64,000 bases of DNA. Source: JAMXLO01 sp963776505. Lineage in GTDB: Bacteria > Pseudomonadota > Alphaproteobacteria > Acetobacterales > Acetobacteraceae. Positions 1 to 8,788 of the stretch are shown in pieces. Where the stretch lies: the NCBI GenBank assembly GCA_963776505.1, contig CAVZNH010000088.1, positions 1 through 64,000 of the forward strand, given 5' to 3'. The notes below the pieces were generated by a model. That model was not told the DNA's origin, did no database searches, and saw only the letters and a program-made list of their open reading frames with translations. Both the position numbers and the translations under genes were made by a program. Positions within the stretch are counted from its first letter, which is position 1; each line of letters opens with the position of its first letter.

Positions 1-564
1 CTGATTGCCGAAATGGCACCGCTATATGCGAAATACGACATGCTGCTGACCGCCGCGCCCGGGCCTGCGCCACGCCTGGATAGCTGGCGCACGATCGGCT
101 TCTGGCAGAAGCCGTCGTTGACGACGCCATTTAACGTGACTGGCGGCCCGGCGCTGGCGCAGTGCATCGGCTACACGCAGGACGGATTGCCGTTGTCGAT
201 GCAGATCGTCGGCCGACCATTCGACGATGCGACCGTGCTGCGCGTCGCTCACGCCTACGAGGCCGTGACACCATGGCGGAAGCGCCGCCCGACGCTGGTA
301 CCAAATGCAGCGATCTCGACGACGCTCCCGGCAGTCCCCGACCCGGCGCAGCCGGAGATCGACACCGTGCGGTTCGATGAGATCGCTGCCGTCTGTCGCC
401 GGGCTGGGCTGACCTTGAACGAGCGGCATTTCCAGCAGCTTTGTGCGACGGCACCCTATGTCGAGGCGATGGTCGGGCGGTTGCGGCGCGATCCGGAGTT
501 CTATGAGGAGCCCGCCAGCATCGTTTGCTTCAGCGAAGCCAAGCATTATACCAATGCTCGGTAA
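1..564 (+). CDS. Amidase (amidase-signature family), C-terminal part, truncated by window edge
   Basis: The reading frame is open from base 1 and ends with TAA at 562-564, so only the last ~187 residues are present. The segment TTPFNVTGGPALAQCIGYT followed by GLPLSMQIVGRPFDD is the typical C-terminal part of GatA-like amidases, where the sequence packs around the Ser-cisSer-Lys core (the core itself lies upstream of the window). Family members hydrolyse amides or transfer ammonia; the substrate cannot be read from this part. After the amidase fold there is an extension of ~85 residues (from about residue 100) with a helical tail rich in Glu and Arg, longer than in GatA, which suggests a catabolic amidase rather than the tRNA amidotransferase subunit. 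The next feature downstream is a palindromic repeat carrying an insertion element. Confidence 0.8.
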   Translation: MIAEMAPLYAKYDMLLTAAPGPAPRLDSWRTIGFWQKPSLTTPFNVTGGPALAQCIGYTQDGLPLSMQIVGRPFDDATVLRVAHAYEAVTPWRKRRPTLVPNAAISTTLPAVPDPAQPEIDTVRFDEIAAVCRRAGLTLNERHFQQLCATAPYVEAMVGRLRRDPEFYEEPASIVCFSEAKHYTNAR

Positions 565-577
565 TTACGACCTATAC

Positions 578-639
578 CGTCATGTCGGGGCTTGGCCCCG
601 ACATCCACGTCTTTCTTTGCCGCGAGCTACAAAGACGTG
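578..639. repeat. Left half of a REP/BIME-like palindromic repeat
   Basis: Bases 578-610 form a near-perfect palindrome (arms GTCGGGGC / GCCCCGAC around a short loop). Then comes CGTCTTT at 608-614 and its inverse AAAGACG at 631-637, giving a second stem. This looks like the left half of a long dispersed palindrome of the kind common between genes in alphaproteobacteria. The matching right half (a palindrome ending ATGACGGT) lies at 1971-2000, beyond the insertion element, so the element appears to have inserted into the repeat's middle. Confidence 0.6.
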
Positions 640-710
640 TTGGTGTGGACGGCCCCACGGCATCGAGTGCCAGATGTTGGGTCGTGCAACGCCAACATAG
701 GAGGCCGTCC

Positions 711-1727
711 GTGACGGAGCTTAAGCTGATATCGATTGATACGTCCAAGCATGTGTTCACGCTGCATGGCGTGGGCGATCGGGGAGAGGTGGTGCTGCGT
801 CGGGAGTTGCGTCGCCAGCAACTGGAGGGGTTCTTTGCCAAGCTGCCACGGACGGAAGTGGTTCTGGAGGCATGTGGCGGCTCGCATCACTGGGGCCGCG
901 TTCTGATGGCATTGGGACACCGGGTGCGGTTGATCCCGCCGCAATATGTGAAGCCCTTTGTCAAACGCAACAAGAACGACCGCGCCGACGCCGAGGCGAT
1001 GTGTGAGGCGGCAGCGCGGCCGGGCATCAACTTCGTTCCGGTGAAGTCGGCTGAGCAGCAGGCGGCGGCGATGGTCCTGTCGGTGCGCGAGTTGCTGGTG
1101 AAGCAGCATACGCAACTGGTCAACGCGGTGCGTGGCCATGCCGCGGAGTTCGGCGTGATCGCGGCCAAGGGAACCGGGCACGTGGAGCCGCTGTTGGCGC
1201 GCATTGCCGACGACCCGGCGGTGCCTGAGCCGGCCGGCGCGATGTTCGCCGAGCTGGGCGGACGGATCGCCGAGTTGAGCGTGCGGCTGACAGCGCTCGA
1301 CCGCGACCTGGCCCGGCTGCACAGGAGCAACCCGGTGAGCCAGTTGCTGGCGGAGATACCAGGCGTCGGCCCGATCACCGCGCTGAGCTTCGCCCTCACG
1401 GTGGATGTCTCGCAGTTCCGCTCGGGGCGTCATCTCGCCGCCTGGCTCGGCCTGACACCGAAGCAGAAGTCGACGGCGGGCAAGCCACGGCTGGGCGGGA
1501 TCTCGCGCCAGGGCAACGAACGGCTGCGACAGTTGCTGGTGCTCGGCGCAACCGCCGTGGTCCGCACTGTCAAACCAGGCAGCCGGCATGCCAGCGCCTG
1601 GCTGCTGGGCCTGCTGCAGCGCCGTCCGCGCAAGCTCGCGGCGGTCGCCCTGGCCAACAAGATGGCCCGTGTCGTGTGGGCCATGATGACCAGCGGTGAG
1701 GCATACCGTCCCGCGACGGTCGCCTGA
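711..1727 (+). CDS. IS110-family transposase (DEDD recombinase)
   Basis: 338 residues, normal for the family. It catalyses RNA-guided excision and insertion of the element. The N-terminal RuvC-like DEDD domain shows Asp10 (SIDTSK), Glu53 (VLEACGG), Asp90 and Asp93 (KNDRADAEA). The C-terminal Transposase_20 domain has IPGVGPITA and the block GISRQGNERLRQLL, which carries the region of the catalytic Ser. I chose the GTG at 711 because an AGGAGG ribosome site at 699-704 sits 6 bases upstream and the homologous region begins there; the frame stays open further upstream to 525 but that stretch covers the repeat and the inverted repeat. The gene looks intact and the element could be active. Confidence 0.92.
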   Translation: MTELKLISIDTSKHVFTLHGVGDRGEVVLRRELRRQQLEGFFAKLPRTEVVLEACGGSHHWGRVLMALGHRVRLIPPQYVKPFVKRNKNDRADAEAMCEAAARPGINFVPVKSAEQQAAAMVLSVRELLVKQHTQLVNAVRGHAAEFGVIAAKGTGHVEPLLARIADDPAVPEPAGAMFAELGGRIAELSVRLTALDRDLARLHRSNPVSQLLAEIPGVGPITALSFALTVDVSQFRSGRHLAAWLGLTPKQKSTAGKPRLGGISRQGNERLRQLLVLGATAVVRTVKPGSRHASAWLLGLLQRRPRKLAAVALANKMARVVWAMMTSGEAYRPATVA

Positions 1728-1955
1728 ACCGCTGGCATCGCGGGTGAAAGGGCGACAGCAGAAGGTGGCGATCGGTCGAACCGACGAGCGAGATACCCCG
1801 TGGCATCCAACGGCGCTGTGCGAAACCGCAGACGTGTTGAGGGCTCGCTCGCGGAACCCATCTGGGCCGCGGTCATGTCGACCGCACCGCGAGGCCGGAC
1901 ACATGACCGCACTCGTACCCGTCGTCGATTCTGCAGCATCGCCCTTGAACCCAAA
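1728..1955 (+). ncRNA. Candidate guide (seek/bridge) RNA region of the IS1111-like element
   Basis: This non-coding segment lies between the transposase stop and the right subterminal inverted repeat. Members of the IS1111 subgroup are reported to encode their targeting RNA in the 3' non-coding end. No long ORF that looks like a protein is present, and short inverted segments such as GAGGGCTCGCTCGCGGAACCC suggest local folding. The exact RNA ends and target-binding loops cannot be assigned by eye; this is an inference from family and position. Confidence 0.35.
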
Positions 1956-1970
1956 GGGCCGTCCACACAT

Positions 1971-2000
1971 GGATGCCGGGCCTTCGCCCGGCATGACGGT
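1971..2000. repeat. Right half of the REP/BIME-like palindrome
   Basis: GATGCCGGGCC-TTC-GCCCGGCAT is a hairpin ending in GACGGT, the inverse of ACCGTC at the start of the left half (578). Together with 578-639 it makes one long palindromic repeat split by the IS1111-like element. Confidence 0.55.
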
Positions 2001-2043
2001 ATGAGTCGTCGTCAGCGGGGCTTGGTATTAGAGGATTACTGCA

Positions 2044-2736
2044 ATGACGACATTCGTTCTGGTGCACGGTTCCTATCAAGGTGGCTGGATCTGGCAACGT
2101 GTCGCTACTCGCCTGCGTGCGGCTGGCCACACCGTGTATGCGCCAACCATGGATGGCTGCGCCGAACGCCGGCATGCGCTGCGTCCGGGCGTCGGCATTT
2201 CGACCTACGTCGATGAAATAGCCGACCTGCTGTTCTACGAAGACCTGCACGATGTCGTGCTGGTCGGTACCAGCTCAGGCGGCATGGTGGTCTGCGGTGC
2301 GGCGGAGAGGATGCGCCACCGGGTCGCACGCCTCGTGCTGGTTGATGCGCTGGCGCTGTTCAACGGCGAACGCACGCGTGACATCGTGAAGCGCGCGACC
2401 ACCGTTCCACCCAGCCTCGCCTACGCCCCGCCGCGCGAAGACGCCGAAAAGGGACTGTTCGCTGATCTCGACCCAACGACGCGGGCCTGGGTGCTCGATC
2501 GCTATACCCCGCATCCGACCGCGACCTCGGAGATCCCGGTGAGGCTCACCGATTTCTGGGACCAGAGCTGGAAAGCGACAGTGATCTGGTGCCGCCAGGC
2601 GCCCAATCCGGGAGAGGCGCGTCAACGCCGCGCCGCCGCCCGTCTTGGGGCAAGATGGCTGGAACTGGACACCGGCCACTACCCGATGCTGAGCATGCCG
2701 GATGAGTTGACGCGCATGCTGACCGAGGCGACCTGA
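2044..2736 (+). CDS. Alpha/beta-hydrolase fold protein (small esterase type)
   Basis: 230 residues. It opens with FVLVHGSYQGGWIW, the oxyanion-hole HG motif at residues ~8-9. The nucleophile elbow is G-T-S-S-G-G near residue 77 (consensus GxSxG), and the catalytic His is in DTGHYPM near residue 215, close to the C-terminus. The compact size and layout match the plant methylesterase/salicylate-binding-protein-like and EstC-like group that hydrolyse small esters; substrate unknown. Weak GAGG ribosome site ~8 bases before the ATG. It stands alone between the IS element and the convergent Liv operon. Confidence 0.8.
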   Translation: MTTFVLVHGSYQGGWIWQRVATRLRAAGHTVYAPTMDGCAERRHALRPGVGISTYVDEIADLLFYEDLHDVVLVGTSSGGMVVCGAAERMRHRVARLVLVDALALFNGERTRDIVKRATTVPPSLAYAPPREDAEKGLFADLDPTTRAWVLDRYTPHPTATSEIPVRLTDFWDQSWKATVIWCRQAPNPGEARQRRAAARLGARWLELDTGHYPMLSMPDELTRMLTEAT

Positions 2737-2754
2737 TGCGCTGACCTACGCGCG

Positions 2755-3471
2755 CTACAGACCGAGATACGCCTCCCGCACAGCCTCGCTGCGCATCAGG
2801 TCCTGCGCGTTGCCCTGCATGACGATGGCGCCGTTCTCCAGCACATAGGCATCGTCCGATAGCTTCAGCGCCATGTGGGCGTTCTGCTCGACCAGCAGAA
2901 CATCGACGCCGCTGCGGCTGATGGTCTGGATGATCTGGCCGATGGTCTGCACCACCGTGGGCGCAAGGCCGATCGAGGGCTCGTCCAGCAGCAGCAGCTT
3001 CGGACCCGACATCAGCGCGCGACCGATCGCGACCATCTGCTGTTGGCCGCCGGAAAGCGCCATCGCGCGCGCATCGAGCCTCTCGCGCAACGCGGGAAAG
3101 TAGTCCAGCACACGATCGAAATCGGCTCGGATGCCGGCTGGGTCGCTGCGTCGATAAGCGCCGATCTCCAGGTTCTCGCGCACGCTCATGGTGGGGAACA
3201 GGCGGCGGCCCTCTGGCACCAGAGACACGCCGGCCGCGACGATCGCGTCCACCTGCCTGCCGATGAGTTGCTCGCCGTGGAAGCGTACCTCGCCGGATAC
3301 CACCTGCTTGAGACCGGTGACGCCCTTCATGATGGTGGTCTTGCCGGCGCCGTTCGAACCGATCAGCGTGGTGATGCGGCCGCTCAGCACCGACAGATGG
3401 ATGTCGCTCACCGCGCGCACCTGGCCGTAGCTGATCGTGAGTCCGGCGATCTCCAGCACCGCATCGCTCAC
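2755..3471 (-). CDS. livF: Branched-chain amino acid-type ABC transporter ATP-binding protein LivF
   Basis: 238 residues from a GTG start; the frame is open upstream but that part lies inside livG. Walker A is GSNGAGKTT, the signature LSGGQQQ, Walker B LLLLDEPSIGLAP and the H-loop region LLVEQNA, all in LivF order. It energises uptake from the cytoplasmic face together with LivG. The GTG overlaps the livG stop by 4 bases (GTGA), so translation is coupled. It is the last gene of a livH-livM-livG-livF operon read leftward. Substrate could be an amino acid, urea or an organic acid; the family does not fix it. Confidence 0.9.
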   Translation of the reverse strand: MSDAVLEIAGLTISYGQVRAVSDIHLSVLSGRITTLIGSNGAGKTTIMKGVTGLKQVVSGEVRFHGEQLIGRQVDAIVAAGVSLVPEGRRLFPTMSVRENLEIGAYRRSDPAGIRADFDRVLDYFPALRERLDARAMALSGGQQQMVAIGRALMSGPKLLLLDEPSIGLAPTVVQTIGQIIQTISRSGVDVLLVEQNAHMALKLSDDAYVLENGAIVMQGNAQDLMRSEAVREAYLGL

Positions 3472-4190
3472 GCGTCGTCTCCCAGATAGGCGCGGATCAC
3501 CTCCGGATCGTTGCGGATGTCCGCAGGCGTGCCCTCGGCCAGCTTCTGCCCGTGGTTCAGCACCACGATACGATCGCATATACGCATCACCGCGCGCATG
3601 TTGTGATCGACCAGCATGATCGTGGTGGCGAACTCCTGGCGGATGCGTTGCATCGATCCCAGCGCCGCGGCGATCTCGGTGGAATTGAGCCCGGTCAGCG
3701 GCTCGTCAAGACACAGCAGGGTCGGGCGCGCCGCGAGGGCGATGGCAATGCTGAGCATGCGCTGATGGCCGTGCGGCAGGCTGCCGGCGGTTGTGTCGAG
3801 CAGTCCACCGAGCCCCAGCAATTCCGCAGTATCCTGCACATGGCGCTGACGTTCCCGCCGATCGCGCACGGCGCGCAACGCGCCGATCAGGATATTGTCA
3901 TGCACGCTCATATCGCGCAGCAGGCTGCCGTGCTGGAAGGTGCGCACCAGTCCACGCCGACTGATCGCACTCGCCGACATTCCTGTGATGTCCTCGCCGC
4001 GAAACGAGAGCCGCCCCGAAGTCGGGCGGTAGAAGCCGCTGATCACGTTGAACGTGGTACTCTTGCCTGCGCCGTTCGGACCGATCAGGCCAAGCACCTC
4101 GCCCGCGCGGACCTCGAAGCTGAGATCGCTCACCGCCAGCAGGCCACCGAACCGGCGCGACAGATCCTGCGCGACGAGCAGCGCGCTCAT
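3468..4190 (-). CDS. livG: Branched-chain amino acid-type ABC transporter ATP-binding protein LivG
   Basis: 240 residues starting at an ATG that overlaps the livM stop by 4 bases. Walker A GPNGAGKST near residue 39, Q-loop VRTFQHGSLL, Walker B LLCLDEPLTGLN and H-loop LVDHNM are present. The signature segment reads LPHGHQRMLSIA, where most LivG have LxxGxQRxLEIA; His replaces one residue of the usual LSYG/LPYG pattern but the segment is recognisable. The C-terminal extension ending in RAYLG is typical of LivG. Part of the livHMGF operon. Confidence 0.9.
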   Translation of the reverse strand: MSALLVAQDLSRRFGGLLAVSDLSFEVRAGEVLGLIGPNGAGKSTTFNVISGFYRPTSGRLSFRGEDITGMSASAISRRGLVRTFQHGSLLRDMSVHDNILIGALRAVRDRRERQRHVQDTAELLGLGGLLDTTAGSLPHGHQRMLSIAIALAARPTLLCLDEPLTGLNSTEIAAALGSMQRIRQEFATTIMLVDHNMRAVMRICDRIVVLNHGQKLAEGTPADIRNDPEVIRAYLGDDA

Positions 4191-5152
4191 TGCCGCAACA
4201 ACCGCAGCAGGCGTCTGCCGGCACCCCACAGCCCGTCGGGCAGGAGCAGCATTGCCGCGACGATGGCGCCGCCGAACAGTATCTGTTCGAGCGCGCCAGC
4301 ACCTTCCAGCGCCTGCGCCACCAGCGTCAGCAAGGCCGCACCGAGCACCGCGCCCAAGACATGCGAATCGCCGCCGATCTTCACGTAGGCCAGAGCGAAC
4401 ACCGGCACCAAATAAGAAAAATCGCCCGGGCTGATGACGTTGTAGATGTGCGCGTGCAGCGCACCCGCCAGGCCGACCGCAAAGGAGGCCAGCACCAGGC
4501 AGAGCAGCTTCACCGACACCACGTTGATGCCGACGGTCTCCACGATCGCGTCGTTGTTCTCGATGGCACGAAACACGCGGCCGAGGTCGGAGCGCTCGCA
4601 CAGATAGAGCGCCAGGATCAGCCCACCACACAGCAGAACCGTCAGCGCCGGCATCCACGGGTCCAGGCTTTGCGGGGGGAACACGCCCATGACGCCGGAG
4701 TTGCCGCCGATATAGTTGATGCGGGTGTAGATCAGCCGCGTCACCTCGGTGAAGGCGAAGCTGATCAGCATGAAGTAAGGTCCCTTGGTGCGCAGCGTGA
4801 CGAGGCCGAAGCCGGCGCTCACCACCGTGGCGACGACAGCGCCGGCGAGCAGTGCGAGGGGGAATGGCACGGCGAAGTTCACCGTGCACAGTGCGGCGAC
4901 GTAGGCACCGATGCCGTAGAACGCTCCGGTGGCGATGTTCGTCTCGCCGACCAGCAGCACGAAACGCAGGCCAACCGCGAGCACGGCGTTCAGCGCCACC
5001 CACATCAGCACATGCTGGTTGTATTCGTCCGGTATCAGCAGCGCGAACGCCAGCACGCCGGCTGCTCCGAGCGCGGTGAGCACAGGCCCAACGCGCGCAC
5101 GATGCATGGCCGAGCGCGGCAGCTCGGCGGTATCGACCCTAGCGCTGGGCAT
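4187..5152 (-). CDS. livM: Branched-chain amino acid-type ABC transporter permease LivM
   Basis: 321 residues, about eight to ten hydrophobic segments beginning near residue 26. The motif ENNDAIVETVGINV near residue 200 corresponds to the EAA-like coupling loop of LivM (usual form RAIREdExaAEamGinv). It forms the membrane channel with LivH. Its 3' end overlaps livG by 4 bases and its 5' end overlaps livH by 14 bases, so the operon is tightly packed. Confidence 0.88.
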   Translation of the reverse strand: MPSARVDTAELPRSAMHRARVGPVLTALGAAGVLAFALLIPDEYNQHVLMWVALNAVLAVGLRFVLLVGETNIATGAFYGIGAYVAALCTVNFAVPFPLALLAGAVVATVVSAGFGLVTLRTKGPYFMLISFAFTEVTRLIYTRINYIGGNSGVMGVFPPQSLDPWMPALTVLLCGGLILALYLCERSDLGRVFRAIENNDAIVETVGINVVSVKLLCLVLASFAVGLAGALHAHIYNVISPGDFSYLVPVFALAYVKIGGDSHVLGAVLGAALLTLVAQALEGAGALEQILFGGAIVAAMLLLPDGLWGAGRRLLRLLRQ

Positions 5153-6023
5153 AACCGAGCATCCCTTCCGGCCGCACCAGCAGGAACACGATCACCAGAG
5201 CGAACATCGCGATGGTCGCGTAGGACAGGTCGAAGAAATACCCGGCGACGCTCTCGATTGCGGCGATCAGGAAACCACCGAGTATGGCGCCCGGTATGCT
5301 TCCCAGCCCGCCGATGATGATGATGATGAAAGCCTTCGTCAGGTAGTCGCTGCCGAGCGCCGGCGTGATTGGCGTCAGCGGCGCCAGCAGGCCGCCGGAC
5401 ACCGCAGCCAACCCTGAGCCGATCATGAAGCCGTAGAACGAGGTGCGACGGTAGCGGATGCCTTGCAGCATCGCGGCCTCGCGGTCCTCGGCCACCGCGC
5501 GCAGTGCCTTGCCCAGCCTGCTGTGCTGGACGAACTGGTACAGCGCGACGGTGAAAGCCAGCGACAGGCCACAGATCACCAGCCGCTGCGTCTCCATCGC
5601 GCCGCCGGCAAGCGAGACCTGACCGGGCAGTATCTTCGCCACCACGCGTGGTGACCCGGTGAACAGCCAGAGATAGACGCCCTCGAGAAGCAGCAGCAGC
5701 CCCAGCGACAGGATGAACGAGCCGATCAGGTCGCGCAGATAACGCTCGAAGCCGATGAAGTACAGCGCGGCGGCGAGCAGGCCGACCGCGATCATCGCCA
5801 GCACGAAGCTCACCAGATAGTCGAGCCAGACCGGCAGACCGAACTGGACGGTGAACGCCGGCATCGACGCGGCGATCAACAACGCGGCCAGGGTAAAGAA
5901 CTGGCCGTGTGCGAAGTTGATCACCTTCATCACGCCGAACACGAGCGTGAGGCCCAACGAGAACAGCACGTACACCGCACCGATCTGCAGCGTGTTGAAG
6001 CAAAGCTGCGCGAGCAGTCCCAT
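5139..6023 (-). CDS. livH: Branched-chain amino acid-type ABC transporter permease LivH
   Basis: 294 residues, strongly hydrophobic throughout. The N-terminal segment YVLFSLGLTLVFGVMKVINFAHG is the LivH signature, and the cytoplasmic loop AVAEDREAAMLQGI is the coupling motif for the ATPase. It pairs with LivM to form the inner-membrane permease. An unusual run of six Ile occurs around residue 230 (KAFIIIIIIGGLG). The start lies ~20 bases downstream of the frameshifted binding-protein gene. Confidence 0.88.
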   Translation of the reverse strand: MGLLAQLCFNTLQIGAVYVLFSLGLTLVFGVMKVINFAHGQFFTLAALLIAASMPAFTVQFGLPVWLDYLVSFVLAMIAVGLLAAALYFIGFERYLRDLIGSFILSLGLLLLLEGVYLWLFTGSPRVVAKILPGQVSLAGGAMETQRLVICGLSLAFTVALYQFVQHSRLGKALRAVAEDREAAMLQGIRYRRTSFYGFMIGSGLAAVSGGLLAPLTPITPALGSDYLTKAFIIIIIGGLGSIPGAILGGFLIAAIESVAGYFFDLSYATIAMFALVIVFLLVRPEGMLGYAQR

Positions 6024-6042
6024 CCGCGTCGCGTGCTCGCCG

Positions 6043-7252
6043 CTATTGCGTCTTTGCCAGTCGCTGCTTCAGTTCGTCGGGGATGATCCGCTCGATCTCC
6101 ACGGTCTGGCCGTTCTTGATCTGCGTGACGATGATCGGCACCAGCATCTGCTGGGGGTTGCCGTAGGTCGCTTCGCCACCGAACGCCGCCGGGCCGTAGC
6201 TCGAATTCGAAGATCAAGGTCGGCAACACCTTCGCCACCGCCTTGGGATCGATCGAGTTAGCCTTCTCGATGCCGGCCTTGATCGCCATCGCCGAGTCCC
6301 AGGCAGCCATGTGCAGGATGTTCACCGGCTCGCCCAAGGCCTTCAGTCCATCGGCATTGAGCTGCCGCTGCAACGGCGTGGCCGTCGGTCCGCCGAAGTC
6401 GGCGGCGTTGCCCATGTAGACATCCTCGACCGAGGCTCCACCGACCTTTACCAGCGCGTCGCTGCCGGTACCGGAGGACGAAATCTTGACGCCCTTCCAG
6501 CCCTGAACCGCCAGCTCTTTGTAGACCGAGCCGGCATCGGCGGGCGGCGCGCCGGACAGATCCATGACATCGGCATGCGTCTGCGCCAGCTTGGTCGCGA
6601 TCGGCTGGAACTCGGTGGTGCCGCGCTCGTACCAGGCGCTGAGCGCGATCGTGTAGCCGCGCGCCTTGTACTGTTTCACCGCCTCCACCTCGACCTCCTG
6701 GCCGGTGGCGTCGTTCGGGTTGAGCAGCGCCACCGTCTTGGCTTCGGGATGCTGGCGCTTCACCAGGTCGAACAGCGGACCGAACAGCTCGAACGGCGTG
6801 TTGGCGCAGGTGAAGGTGAGCGGTGCCTGCGGTCCCTTCACGCTCTTGCCCCAGGCGTCCTGCATCATGAGGGCGCCGACGCGCTCCGACAGGCTTTGCA
6901 ACGCCTTCACCGGTGCCGTGCCGATACCCTGGATGATGAAGCGCACGTGGTCACGGTTGAGCATGGCCTGCGCTGCTTTGCCGCCGTCGGCCGAATTGTA
7001 GCCGTTCTCGTAGGTGGTGAGGGCGACCTTGTAGGTCTTGCCGCCTGCGGTGATGCCACCGTGCTCGTTGATCCACTTCACCGCCTGTTGGCCGACCCAG
7101 TCGGCTCCGATGCCCCAGCTTGCCGCGGCCCCAGACATCGGCGCTGTGATGCCGAAGCGGATCACATCGTCGTCGGCGCGCGCGGTGGATGCGGCGGTCG
7201 ATACGCAGACCGCAAGTGCCGCGACAGCGGCCCATGTCAAAAGCGTCTTCAT
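6043..7252 (-). pseudogene. Liv-type periplasmic substrate-binding protein, frameshifted near its 3' end
   Basis: Residues 1-26 form a Sec signal peptide ending ASTARA. The mature part begins DVIRFGITAPMSG, typical of the Leu/Ile/Val-binding fold (PBP type I), and continues with AWGKSVKG and HMAAWDSAMAIKAG. The frame is normal to about base 6206 (…KVLPTLIFE). It then reads a nonsense tail, whereas the next frame continues SSYGPAAFGGEATYGN and ends …LKQRLAKTQ with TAG at 6043-6045. A single extra base in GAATTCG (~6203-6207) explains this. The intact remainder of the operon suggests a sequencing error or a very recent mutation. It would deliver the ligand to LivHM. The ligand may be an organic acid or amide rather than a branched-chain amino acid. 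Confidence 0.85.
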
Positions 7253-7483
7253 GGCGTTTCCCTCTTCTTGGAGCCAGTTGTCACAGTGTGTGCATGCGAC
7301 GCGCGGGCCGACAAGGGCAGACTGAAAGTGGAGCCGGGCATACCGCGGCCGGCAGGGAGCGGCGCGTCTGCATTTGACAACGCCGCGGTAATTCCGAGAC
7401 CATCAGATCAACCCGGAATGCCTCAGATGATCCGGGATGAGTGCGTCTCGTGCCGCATGTAATAACGCTCGGGGAGAAAACCG

Positions 7484-8788
7484 ATGGAAGCGCTTGAAGT
7501 GCGCACCATGGCAAGAGTATCGCGTCGCCTGATCCCATTCGTGATCATCTGTTATTTCGTTGCATTCCTGGATCGGGTCAATCTGGGCTTTGCCGCACTC
7601 CAAATGAACAAGGATCTCGGATTCAGCGCGACGGTCTACGGCCTGGGCGCCGGCATGTTCTTCATCAGCTATTTCTCGCTGGAGACACCGTCGAACCTGA
7701 TCCTGGTGCGCACAGGCGCACGCATCTGGATTGCGCGGATCATGTTCACCTGGGGCATTCTGTCCGGCGCCATGGCCTTCGTCCAGGGTGAGACCTCATT
7801 CTACATCGTCCGCTTCCTGCTCGGAGCTGCCGAGGCTGGGTTCTTTCCGGGCATCCTGTTCTACCTGACGCTGTTCTTCCCGGCCGCCTATCGCGGCCGC
7901 ATGGTCGCCATGTTCATGGTGGCGATCCCGTTCTCCGCTGTGATCGGCTCACCGTTGTCCAGCGCAATCCTCTACGCTGACGGTTTCCTCGGCCTGCGAG
8001 GCTGGCAATGGGTGTTCATTTCGGAGGCAGTGCCAGCGGTCATCCTGTCCGGGTTCGTGCTGTGGTATCTGACTGACAGTCCCGCCCAGTCGCACTGGCT
8101 TGCGGCCGATGAACGCGATTGGCTGGTGCAGCGCCAGGCCGCGGAACGACGGCAGCGGGAGGCGGTACACAACCTCTCGGTATGGGAGGTGCTACGCAAC
8201 CCGCGAGTGCTGACTTTTGGGCTCAGCGGCTTCGGCATCGGCTATTCCGGCTACGGCTACTTCTATTTCATGCCGCAGATCGTCAAAGCGTTTGGTCTGA
8301 CCAACATGCAGACCGGCATCGTGACGGCGGTGCCGTTCGCGGTCGGCGCAATCAGCATGATCTGGTACGGAAGACGCTCCGACCGGGTCATGGAACGCCG
8401 CAGCCACACCGCCATTGCCTTCATGATCACGGCACTCGGCATGGTCATCACGGCGCTGACGCCGAACCCTTACGTGCGCCTGCTTGCCCTATCGTTTGCC
8501 GGGTTCGGCGTGTTCTCCGTGCTGCCGGTGTTCTGGGCCATGCCGACCGCATTCCTGAGCGGTACGGCTGCCGCTGCTGGCGTCGCCTATATCAACTCGC
8601 TCGCCAATATTTCCGGCTTCGTCGGCCCGTTCGTCATGGGCTTCATCAAGGACCTCACAGGCAGCTTCGATGGGGGACTGCTGGTGATTGCCGGAGTAAG
8701 CCTCGTTTCCGGTATAGCCACTTTGTGCATCCATCACGACCATGAGCTGGAACAGCGGCCAGAGGAAGGGGCGGTGGCGGCTCAATAA
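7484..8788 (+). CDS. MFS transporter, anion:cation symporter type
   Basis: 434 residues with twelve predicted membrane segments. The early segments VAFLDRVNLGFAALQMNKDLG and the loop AAYRGRMVAMFMVAIP are characteristic of the ACS (tartrate/phthalate/glucarate) subfamily, which imports organic anions with protons or cations. GGGGAG ribosome-binding sequence lies ~9 bases before the ATG. Divergently placed from the Liv binding-protein gene with 231 bp between the starts, so the two uptake systems may share a control region, though no clear operator is seen. Confidence 0.85.
   Translation: MEALEVRTMARVSRRLIPFVIICYFVAFLDRVNLGFAALQMNKDLGFSATVYGLGAGMFFISYFSLETPSNLILVRTGARIWIARIMFTWGILSGAMAFVQGETSFYIVRFLLGAAEAGFFPGILFYLTLFFPAAYRGRMVAMFMVAIPFSAVIGSPLSSAILYADGFLGLRGWQWVFISEAVPAVILSGFVLWYLTDSPAQSHWLAADERDWLVQRQAAERRQREAVHNLSVWEVLRNPRVLTFGLSGFGIGYSGYGYFYFMPQIVKAFGLTNMQTGIVTAVPFAVGAISMIWYGRRSDRVMERRSHTAIAFMITALGMVITALTPNPYVRLLALSFAGFGVFSVLPVFWAMPTAFLSGTAAAAGVAYINSLANISGFVGPFVMGFIKDLTGSFDGGLLVIAGVSLVSGIATLCIHHDHELEQRPEEGAVAAQ

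Larger units (their letters stand above)
640..1970 (+). mobile_element. IS110-family (IS1111-like) insertion sequence
   Basis: The element contains one DEDD transposase gene and is flanked by the two halves of a palindromic repeat. A 13-bp subterminal inverted repeat is visible: GTGTGGACGGCCC at 643-655 and GGGCCGTCCACAC at 1956-1968. Subterminal inverted repeats and insertion into REP-like palindromes are known traits of the IS1111 subgroup. Boundaries are placed where the repeat halves would rejoin (…AAGACGTG/GATGCCGG…), giving ~1.33 kb; they may be off by a few bases because TG/TGG occurs on both sides. No target duplication is evident, as expected for this family. The ~228 bp non-coding stretch 1728-1955 between the gene and the right inverted repeat is where IS1111-type elements carry their guide (seek/bridge) RNA. 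Confidence 0.75.

Noticed and set aside
627..1994. 455-codon minus-strand ORF across the first IS element
   Set aside because: Lies opposite the DEDD transposase, which has clear catalytic motifs and a ribosome site.
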